Source: Wuchereria bancrofti | Lineage: Eukaryota; Nematoda; Chromadorea; Rhabditida; Onchocercidae | Assembly: GCA_005281725.1 (NCBI GenBank) | Contig: SSBO01000012.1 | Span: 7,762,182-7,826,181 of the forward strand | Direction: 5' to 3' | DNA: 64,000 nucleotides | In this document: piece after piece, positions 53,865 to 64,000 of the stretch | How the letters are laid out: each line of letters starts with the position of its first letter | Position numbering within the stretch: the stretch's first letter is position 1 | The notes under the pieces: model-generated | What the model saw: the letters and a program-made list of their open reading frames with translations, nothing else | The model's database searches: none | What the model was told of the DNA's origin: nothing | Translations under genes and position numbers: made by a program

Positions 53865-56800
53865 CTATTTGGCCGTTGCATTGGTCAATAAATCAAATAA
53901 GGTGTGGTTTCGGTATACTAGTTCTGCCGGAGTGTAGGCCCAGAGAGGGAATTTGTCAAGCTCGAATAGGTATCTGGAATTGTTTATTTAATTACTTTTA
54001 TAAAGCTATTATTAATTGCATAACATATGAAAAAAACATTCATATTTTACTATTCTCATGCAGTGGAGTGTATGAAAAGGTAATGAACGATTTGTAATAC
54101 CGTGTAAAATCTGAGGTGAAATCTCAGTCATAAATAATTAGTAAAGCTGAAGCAAATACTTCAAAAAAAAAAAAGCAAATGCTTCACTAAGTAGATCAAG
54201 ATAGCATTTCTAATGATAGGCTGGTAATGTACTCTTTTCTGGTCTAATCTGAAAAATTGACTTACGTTGCCCAAGTCATCATAAACAGTATTGCTAATAA
54301 ACCACATTCGATAGTGGCCAATGTTCCAGCCAATAACTGAAAGAGATACGTCATGTTTAGCTACAATAATCAAAAATTTTATCTGGGAAAAAAATTCAAC
54401 TCTATTTGCTTACCATATCTTTGACATGTAATAAGCCTGAGGCGAAAATGATTGCATTTGGTGGAGTTGCCACCTAAAATAATTTAAAACTTCAAAAAAA
54501 GCCACAAAAGGATATTTTAATTATCATTTTCATGTTTGGCGTCCAAAAGTCAAATACAAAGTTCAAAATTTACTGAATGAAACGAACAGGCAAAGTGAAA
54601 GCCATTGAAGACGAAAGAGCGGTAGGAATCATAAAATAAAGTGGATGAATTTCCAGCGATTTCGCCAATTCTGCTACAATGGGAATAAAGATGGATGCTG
54701 TTACTGTGTTACTGCAAATATTTGTTAGGAATATGGTGATAAATATGCAAATTGCCATGATAACATTAACTGGGAACATTTGCAGTAATTGCATCATTTC
54801 TCCAACACGATAACTCAGGTTCGATTCCTGAAAACAACATTTGTATCAATTAGTCAACATCTTTCATACAGATTAATATACTTTTTTTTCATGCATTCTG
54901 AGTTGTATATTCACGTATTAGCTAACTGATAACCACCTTCTTGTTCAGATCTGAAAAAATTTGCCAAGATTCTGTTTCTTACTTCAAATAGATTTACAGC
55001 CGCTCTCTTTCTTACTTTCAAAGAGCTAATTAGTCGTAATTTTCTGTTGACTGTGAAAACAATGACCTTAAAATTATTAAAATAGTACCCCGAATCACAG
55101 CTTTTATGGATTTTTGCTTTCGTTTTATTGTTTACTTGTAAGAACCTCATAAAACGCTTGAATTCCATCTTTGTAGAAAAGGGATTTTATAAGAGAAATT
55201 CACAAATCTATGCTTTTTTGAAACAATTTACGTTTTCTGACACTTCCTTATCATTGTAAGGATGAACTATAAGATACCAGTAAACTACGAAAAATACATA
55301 TAAAATCAGTGAGAAGGACTATTCCATAATTTTCATACCAAAAAAAAAAAGTACGAATTCAATTTAACTAATACGGACATTAAAGGTAATAAATTTGAAC
55401 GCTTATAATAAAATTTATCTTACAGTTTTCATAAAATACTCTTTTGAATATCAGAAATTTTATAAAAGAAGCAAGAAGATATGTGATAATGATTTGTATA
55501 TCAGATTGTGTCCATAAATATTCATTCTGTGGTAAGGGAACATAATGATTTCTTGGTTGTTATATCAAGTCAACAATTTGTTCTTATGATAAATTTCAAG
55601 TTCATTAACTGCATGAAGAATTTTGAGTCCTGTATTCAGTACCTTGACACCGGCAGCCATTGCAAAGCCACCTCCAAGTAGCAGTACAACACTCCATGGA
55701 AATTTTGCTTGCATTGTTTTCCAATCCAGTAATGTTTCTACATTCTCCGATTTTCCTAAATTATTTTATGTCGAATTTATACTCAACTTTATGTTTTTCT
55801 CTGATCAAACATGATAAAAACAGTTTCAAATTTTGTTACCAAAGAAATCTGGCTTTTGAATCGGGACGGCAAATAATATGATTGCAATCAACATTGCACT
55901 TGTTGTATCTGTTACATATCTAAATTTCTTGGGACTGTATGAAAATGTTTTAAAAAATTCTAAGAAAATTAAACGTAAATTTTCAAATAAGATTTTCTGA
56001 GGAATTTCTCTTCATTTAAATTTCCTCAATTATATTTCTGAGTTTATTCTTTGAAAATATATGCTAATCACATGCCCTGTTTTGAAAAGCGTTCCGAAAC
56101 CAGGAACAACATAAGGATCTCTCGTTATCCAAAGTGTTAACAATATTAAGAAGCAAATTGATACACAGATTTCTGCAAATGATAAGCTTGGCAGTTCATC
56201 GTACTTCTGTTTCAGCTTGTCTTTAATCGTCTGGTGACCTGCATTTGTTACATCCTTTAAATTTTTATTTCATTCAATACTTCAGTTACTGGCTAATAAA
56301 TGTACGATTAATGAGAAGATTCAGTATCACATATTGGTAAGATAAGTAGTTAGAAAAAACACATATGAGTGTGTAAGAGAAATTTTTCTTATTCTCAATA
56401 AGAAAGAACAAAATAAAACCTTTCGAAGCTTTCCGGAAGAAAATGAGTACTAGTGTTAACCACGTCATGAATAAGCATGCAGTAACAAGTGGTAGTGCAA
56501 AAACCATCCAAGATATGAAATTAATGTCTGTATCTGCGAGGGGGAAAATTCTAAAATAATTTTTGATAGCAAATAGAAGAATAAATACGCTTTAAATCAC
56601 TTCTTCAACTTAGGAGTACGAATGCTAGAATCCTTTCTAAAAAAAATAGAAAAATTTTCAGATTGGCAAACTTGAAAATAAGTAATTGAAAAATAGTAAC
56701 AAACTCTTTAATTTGGCCCAATAAAACAAGATTTGATGGTGTTCCTGTAATTGTTCCTGTGCCACCAATATTTGCACCAAAAGCAACTGATATCAACAAT

Positions 56801-59030
56801 CCTTTGGCCATTTGATGTTCATCTTTACTTAAAATTTCTGTTGGATCTCTAGAAAACAATGTTTTACTATATTAAAGTTCATAATTATCACAGTAGCAGA
56901 AAGACTTGTATGATACAGGTTCTTCAGTTTGTAGAATGGATATATGACAAATTCTTCTTTGGACTTTTGGCCCGAATAGGTTATATGCATACACCTTTCT
57001 CCTTGCGTATATTGTGTGTGAATGCGTGTACTGTACATGTGTTGTGCATATTTTTAAGTCAATTTCGTACGGAAATGCAAAATAAACCAAAAAGTACCTC
57101 GTACTAAAAGTACCGAGAGATTTCCTTCGTCCATCGCTGTTTTCATTATGCCTGTCTTCGACCACTGCTTCACCCAACAGACTATCCTGTAGAGCTTAAA
57201 ATCATAAGATGCGTCTTCAAATTATAGCAATGAAATTTGATCACTGTTATATAATTGATCACTTTTTGATGAAGGAATATTTTAAATAAATCAGAAATTA
57301 ATTTGAAATTTACTGACAGAATTACCAAGTACATTATTGGTTTTACATTTTTGATAAATATGAAATCTTACACTGAACTGATTTCTACGATTACTTTTGA
57401 CAAGCTCGATAATAACAGAATTGGCAATAGGTACCATGAGAGCAGCGGTTGCTGTGTTTGATATCCACATACTGCAATTTGTTCTTTTCTTCTCTCTTCT
57501 TTGAAAACCGAAAAGTCAACTACTTAAGTTCTAGACAGCTTTTCACTACAATTGCAACTATTAGGAAATATAAATTACCTTAAAAATGCAGTTACCAACA
57601 TGAAACCAAGCATAATCCTGAAAATGAAACATTGCTATTAACTTCATTTTAAAAAATCGCTGAAGTAATGGAAATCCATGTGTGAACCTTTTACCATCAT
57701 AAATTTGGTAAATGATTTTTTTAGAACCATTAATCCACCAAGAAGAAATCAAAGGATTTCAAAATAGAAATGCATCTTTTTTCTTTTTATGCCGAAAAAA
57801 TTTGCAAAATCTAGTAATAAACAGAAAGAAAAGTACAATATAAAATAGTAACCAGCACGGTTGGGGTGGAACAATAGTTAATACGAATAAGGCGACACGA
57901 TTGTGTAATTTGCATTTTTGAACAGCTACAGCTACCATTAATCCACCAATAAATAAAAAACTTATATCCTAAAAATTACATAAGCGTCAAAAATGTCAAA
58001 TTCCTCAACTTTATAGTGAAGATTTTTTCATAAACATTTTAAAAAATTAACAAAATTTTATGGAGTCTCATTATGCTTCTTTTGTTCATAAAAAAGTAAT
58101 AAAAATTAATAAGAGGAATGATAATAAAGCTTACAGGTAGATACATTTGAGCAACATCATTCGATGCCATTAAGCCTAGCAAAGGATAAAGTACCATTGG
58201 TAGTAAAGCAGTCACTGCTAACGGTATTACCTCCATAACCCAGTAAACAGCCATTATGCCAACACAGTAACCACATCTTGCTTCGTCCTATAATTACTAA
58301 TTATGTTAGTGATATTAGTTGCATTGTATCACAATTGAAATTAACCGTTGCTTATTTGTTCCTTACATATTAACTAGTTTTGGCGATAATATAGAAGTTG
58401 ACACATTAGAACTTTGAAATTTCTCATTTTTTTTTCCGTATTTCTAGAATATTTCAAATATTACAATTTTTCTAATTTTACAATTTTTAAACAACTATTT
58501 ACTGTGAATGGAAATATAATGGATATAATATAATAATGAAAATACGTGAATATAATGGAAACTCTAGTTTAATGTCTGTTGTTGAATTTGGAAAGGAGAT
58601 TTCTGCACTACTAGTGGTGAATATGTAAAGAGATCTACCACAGAATATTTAAAATTTTTACCACTTCTTTCACTTATCTGTAGAATTTTAAAAATTTCAA
58701 AAACAACGAGATACGTAGTTAGAAACTTTTACCTGACTTTGTGGAAAAGAAAACAGGATTGGTAACAAAATTATGGGCGTTAATGTAAATGCCAAATGAG
58801 TACGCATTCTCCATATTACTGATAGTGTTGACGGCCTAAAATTTGCTTTTTACAACTGAATGAAAAAGTTAGATAATTTTAGAGCCTTTAATTCTTTTTT
58901 GATTTCTTAAGTAATGTCAAGTTTTGGTCATAAATTTGAAATGAACTAAAAAATATAAAATAAAATAGAAAAATTAAAAAGCTTACTTTCTTGGCTGATG
59001 ATATCTTATAGGCGATTTTATCAGTGACAT
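53865..59030 (-). CDS. SLC13-family sodium-coupled di/tricarboxylate transporter (NaDC/INDY/nac type)
   Basis: Sixteen minus-strand exons with fully consistent phases: 59030-58987, 58835-58733, 58287-58135, 57968-57853, 57617-57579, 57471-57372, 57186-57098, 56848-56705, 56550-56420, 56238-56072, 55927-55840, 55755-55643, 54827-54588, 54473-54414, 54336-54266, 53973-53865; 588 residues, the normal family size. It is polytopic. Hallmarks in order: [51 protein letters not shown] (first SNT motif, about 156-158), a cytosolic loop, [31 protein letters not shown], the second SNT motif (468-470) in [14 protein letters not shown], then [16 protein letters not shown]. The two SNT motifs bind sodium and carboxylate substrate in this family. 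It imports Krebs-cycle intermediates across the plasma membrane. One acceptor (GTCCCAAG before 55927) is weak, and a nearby alternative exists. Confidence 0.94.
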
Positions 59031-62000
59031 TTTTATCGTTAGTCTTCAATATCTTTCAAAGATATGTTGGAATTATTGAAATTTGAATAGTTTGAAGTCT
59101 TGTTATGAATTAATTTCAGGAATGGTATACGTTGGAATCCTCACAAGGAGAGTGTTATAGGACTACTACGCTTTTATTCTTTCCGCAAATTCGATTTTCA
59201 TAAAAATGGACGGATAGTGACAAGTAAATGAGTGAAACGGACTTCAAATCAAAGGTATTAATGATTAAGATTAGTAACACTGTAGCATCATTCGTCCAGT
59301 TGCATCTTTCGATTTTGACTTGACAATATATAAATTAGGCAGAGTCTTGAAGCATCTTCCTAAGGTAGATCTATGATGCATTACGCTAATGTAAATTCCT
59401 CGCTAGTTGTAGGTCGTATTACTTGAACTTAGTCAGCGAATAAATAGTATAATTTCGGTATTTCCTAATATTACAAGATTAATGATCGAGTAACACCTTC
59501 TCAATTTCAGGAATTGTTGTTCGTCATTGACCCTACATTGCGATGAAATACCTGTGGAAATACTTAGGACTGAGAAGTGATCATTTTCGGCATACGTTAA
59601 CGCTGAATGTCAACTTCTTTAGAAGTAGAAAATCCTTAATGGAAAAAAAAATAACCACTGACTAAGTTTTTTGATCATGATAACTGATTTTTTTTCTTTT
59701 TTTTTGACTTGGCTAATATTTATGGACGTTCTTTAAAATGATTTTTAAAGGGATATTGTAAGTAATTGATGATTTGTTTACCATTAAGTCTTATAACAAT
59801 TTGAACCGGTTATTTTCGAAAACTAGAAAAAAAAAATAACAGCTGGAACAAATGGAGCAGTCTTAAATTCATTTTCTTTCTATTATGTCAAAATATACAA
59901 AACTTAAAATTCAAATTGTTCGTATCGGGACATATCCTCACAACTTACTGCGTGCTGTGTTGCCATAAACATAAAAATGCAAAAGCTCCAAATACCAAGC
60001 TTTCTAGCATTTCCTTATTCAAACAGTTGCTAGCACCATTTCACATTATAATTGAATTTTGTCAACTGTCACAATATTTCATAACTGAAAATTTGCAAAA
60101 ATTTGAATTTGAATTCGGTTTTATTTATATTTGCCGAAATAGTTTATTTTATTTGTCGTTTTTTTTTTCTTTTTTAATTAAACAGTTTTTAGCTGCAAGA
60201 GAAGTTATATTGGATGCCATTCATGAAGTCATTCTTAAAGGAAAACAAATCCAGAAGAGCTGAGAAACTTGAAGCATTCTCTTTTAATGTGCACTGGAAT
60301 TAGCATCATTAAGAATATTTACTTTATTTTGTTTTAAAATTAAATTTCAACCACTAATTTTCATATTTATTTCAATGTTTAAGGTAACTCAAGGTAACTC
60401 TTCCATAAGTCTAATGTGTGGAATAGAAGAAAAGAAGTGTTTTCAAACATGGATTGAAACTTTTCCGTTTGTTGTACCCAAACTTGAACTGAAAATTACG
60501 AATAAAAATTTTATGAGTAATTTGTTCTGCTTATCCCTTACTCGATACTTGATAAAATCAGCTAATATAACACCGCAACAAATTATTTTTCAATAAGAAT
60601 AGTCATCAAACATAAAACATAAAAATTGAAATGAGATGTTTTTGATTTAAAGGAAGAAAAATTCTTCTTTTAAGTTTTCATGTGATTTTGCAAATTTTTA
60701 CCATAAAGATGCAGAACTTGGCAAACTATGGTAATAAGAAAAACTAAGTAAAATTCGAAGATTAATGATAAGAAGATTGAAATTATAAATGTTTTGATAA
60801 AACTGAATGACAGACGCGATGTGAAAAATTACTAACCGATCAATGGTGTAGAAAGGTTCGTGTTACCACTGTACCCATTTTTTTCAATTTTCATTAGTAC
60901 ACTCCTATAATAAATTATTATTACTGCTATTGATGTGCACGTGGGTTGTAGGGATCCCATCAACATGACTAGTCTGAAATCAATCATTTCGAATGAAGAT
61001 TAGCAGAAAATATATAAGAAGTATGGAAATTATGCCTTTTAGCAATTTATAAGTCGATACAGAGTCACAAAAATCATTTATATCACTGATTACTGAATTT
61101 TGATACTACGCTATCTCTTCTAGCGACATATTTTGTATTGAATTCTTGACAATAATCGCCAACTTCATTCAAAAATCATTAGCTGAAACCTTGATAATCA
61201 CAAATCATGCAATCCAACTTTTTCATTTTGGCTAAATACTTTGATCATTTAACTTTAGTTATTTATTATAATAATTATTGAAGATTACAATATGATCAAA
61301 CGATTATGAAATTGCTACACATAAATATTTGAAATAAATCAGTATAAGATTTTTCAGTATAAGAGTAAGATTTAGTCATACTTTTTGGCTCGTTTATTTG
61401 TAAAATTTTTGATTGTTATGTCATTCTCTTATGTTTTATTCATTGCTCTCAAAATTTTCAATAAAAGAAATTTTTCCCTCAATTAATTTCTTGTAGTCAA
61501 TTTTAAATGGAAATAGATGAAGTGCCCTTTATCTGATGTTCTGCATCAACTTTCTATGAAAGGAAATGCGCAATACTACAGCAGAAACTTATTTTATCAA
61601 TAATTTGTAGGCAAAAATAGCAACGACATAATATATCCATCCATTTAAGTTTATCAAGAGAGCATTGTAAAAAACATTTTAAATTATGAGAATAATGCAA
61701 GGAGAAAATAGATGCACGTGAGAATAGATGAAAAACGATTTTTTAAGTTTTATCACACTATTTTGAATAGAATCTAAATTTTTAACAAAGCTTTGCAAGT
61801 TAAAATTTTTGATGCCAAATGATTTTGGAAATAAAGCTGAAAGAAAAAGCGAATTAAAACAGTATGATCAAAAATGACCAGGAAGAGGTGAATTTTGATC
61901 ATTAATGATGATAGTTGAACACCGTACAAGAATATCATATGAGCGTCAAAGCTAATTAATAGTAGCAATGTCATAGCTGTAGCCTAAATACATTAAGCAG

Positions 62001-64000
62001 TTATCAATAGGATATTACTTTTAATGTACTTTCTTATCAGGTCGCATTGCGTCAATCTTAAATATATTTCAAGTCAGCATAAAATGACACTATTATCATG
62101 GAAGTTGTCTACTTAGGACAAAGTATTGTGCAGATTCATAAAAAATTTAAAAATCATTGAAAATTTTATGATTAATCGTTTGGTCATGTAACCAAAGGTA
62201 TTACAACTATCGGTATCAAATTTAAAAAAGTATTCTCTTTCCAGAACCTGATCGTGCGCTCTGAAATCATTTGGTATCTTCTGTCATTTCGTTTTTTTAC
62301 TTTTAATTTATTACGAAATACAGTTGTGAAAACTTCATCAATCATTGCCATAGGAACATTGCATTTCTATCTTGACAACTTGAACAATAATTAATTCTAC
62401 TTTTTTTCTCTCCTTGAGACATTGATGATATCGTAAAGTATGAAATTTATTCAGACTACCTCATACAAGATAACGAGTTAAGCAGTTCAGTAATTTATAT
62501 ATGACATGGATGTAAACATAAATATGTGCTTGTGATCTTTCAGAGAAAATAAAACATTCGAGTGTCGAAATAAAAGAATAGTTTAAAATTTTATTGATAT
62601 GAGTTTTCTAATTGTACGTCAAATGAATTTGGATATCAATCTCTCAGAGCGAGTTTACAGTATTAACTATTTCAGAATTTATTTCAGTTTTCATGATAAA
62701 ATACACATATACCATCCATACACTAAGTGTATGATATATGAAACTTCAACAAAGCGTAATTGGTTTCAGATAAATGAATTGCAGCAATTTAATCTGTAAT
62801 AAGTTGATAAAAGCTAAATGAACAGTTTTGATCAACGAAGCCGATAACATCATTTACATGGCACTAATTTGATTGCTGCAAACTTTTTAACTTTTAGAGG
62901 TGATTGTGTGGTCAGTTAATAAAAGCAGTCAATTTACATATGTTGGTTTGTAGTTTCTGAATTAGGTTAACTCGTACTAAGACTGTCACTCACCTGTGAC
63001 ACTTTATAAAAAGCTATTCGCTGTCAGCTCTAATGCAAAAGATCCAATATAAGAGCATTTTAAGTTACACATCTATTTCATTTTATACCAACTGATCTTC
63101 CAGTTTTTCATATCAGAGAAAATTGTCTTTCATAGCTTCATTTTACCATAACACAATACAAGGTACAATTTAGTTGTAATCGTTATTATGGCGCATTAGT
63201 CAACTTTTTTATTCTATCCATTTCAATTTAGCACATTAAACGGTTAATCATTTTTTTAAAACGGATACTTGTATTTTAAATAAAAAAAAAACACGAACAG
63301 CAGAGGGGAAGAGAGTGCAGAAAATTTGAATACTTGAAGGAGGGGACAAATTTAGCCAGTGTTGATTTCAATAATTTTTATTAGGAGAATTAAAATGAAA
63401 AACAACTTGTTTTCTTGTATGTAAAGTGCTTCAAAGCATATTTATGCTTAAAGCATTGAAGCACAACATTATATTTAACATTATTAATCATTGATTGATC
63501 CAGTGTGATTTTCAGTTGATGTAAAATAATTTGAATATGAAATAAGCATTAATAACTCATCATATACCATAATCTATATCCTAAAAGAGTGAGAGCGATA
63601 CTATGACCCTAATTCACCACCGTTCATGTGATCACAAATTAACGAACTTTGTATAGTAGCATTTGTTAATAAATTTAAACTGACCCGACAGAACTGTCAA
63701 ATATTTCCAGAAAAACGAATTATATTTTTAAGTTAAAAGTTTATTTAGTAAAACTTTTATGATGAGTTGTAATTATTAATTTTGATGATTTTCCTTTTTT
63801 TCTTTTTTTTTGTTTTTTATGTTCTTTTTGTTGCCTGCAAGTGTTCATCTAATTTCTTCGTTGATTTCTTTTATAGATTCCTTTTGGGCCTGAAGGTAAA
63901 TTAATTATGCAGTAAGTATGAAACGAGGTGATGAGGATATCCTAGTTTCTCTAGCAACATTTCATTTCATGAATCTCGTGATATACCAATTTTCACTTTT
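59031..64000. other. Intergenic, upstream of the SLC13 gene to the window end
   Basis: About 5 kb with no recognised gene. It contains the SLC13 promoter on its left, weak candidate exons at 60186-60263 and 60375-60596 (+), and a TTTATAAAAAG TATA-like motif at 63002-63012 without an assignable gene. At 63877-63895 a TTTTATAG acceptor and a GTAAAT donor flank 19 bases (ATTCCTTTTGGGCCTGAAG), which may be chance. Confidence 0.4.
60186..60596 (+). other. Weak candidate exons (unidentified)
   Basis: After a TTAAACAG acceptor, 60186-60263 encodes FLAAREVILDAIHEVILKGK and stops, an amphipathic helix-like tail. A second frame, 60375-60596, opens with ATG and contains MCGIEEKKCFQTWIETFP. I see no donor joining them and no family, so these may be parts of a fast-evolving gene or chance frames. 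Confidence 0.18.

Noticed and set aside
54800..54832. GGTTCGATTCC, which resembles a tRNA T-loop
   Set aside because: It lies inside a coding exon of the SLC13 gene (encoding ESNLSYRV), and no acceptor stem or anticodon arm can be laid around it.

Overview
This window looks like a filarial-type nematode nuclear chromosome. The DNA is AT-rich, and genes are split into many short exons separated by introns of about 80-900 bp. Acceptors are of the nematode TTTTCAG/TTTTAG kind, intron T-richness follows the transcribed strand, and the protein set is animal. There is nothing prokaryotic here: no operons with ribosome sites, no CRISPR, no rRNA. I built the gene models by reading splice sites by eye and checking that exon phases agree from exon to exon.

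Layout, left to right: (1) the 3' end of an unidentified + strand gene (304-542); (2) a LITAF-domain membrane protein, + (2048-3334); (3) ift-20, intraflagellar transport, - (5057-6008); (4) a large secreted, Ser/Thr-rich protein with a dermatopontin-like N-terminus and a lustrin-type cysteine-rich C-terminus, - (8703-14214); (5) about 11.5 kb without a recognised gene, holding a GC-richer island (about 17.9-19.7 kb), several candidate small genes and a long hairpin at 24.1 kb; (6) mbk-1/DYRK1 kinase, + (25790-31777), with a long T-rich 3' UTR; (7) a secreted glutaredoxin-like protein, - (34775-37295); (8) about 7.3 kb of very AT-rich spacer; (9) a tyrosine-rich small protein, + (44632-45643); (10) a hexosaminidase D-like GH20 enzyme, - (48279-52678); (11) a SLC13 sodium/dicarboxylate transporter, - (53865-59030); (12) about 5 kb of spacer with weak candidate exons.

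The genes do not form one pathway. They cover membrane trafficking (LITAF, IFT20), signalling (DYRK1), extracellular matrix or cuticle (dermatopontin/lustrin protein, tyrosine-rich protein), secretory redox (glutaredoxin), glycan trimming (hexosaminidase) and metabolite uptake (SLC13). The points most worth a second look are: the dermatopontin + mucin + lustrin architecture; the hexosaminidase gene, whose frame-consistent model needs a GC-AG intron and an apparent AT-AG intron (AT in place of GT in an otherwise perfect donor); the signal-peptide glutaredoxin with a CQYS active site; the near-perfect 40-bp hairpin at 24.1 kb; and a candidate unannotated three-exon gene at 22.3-23.7 kb.
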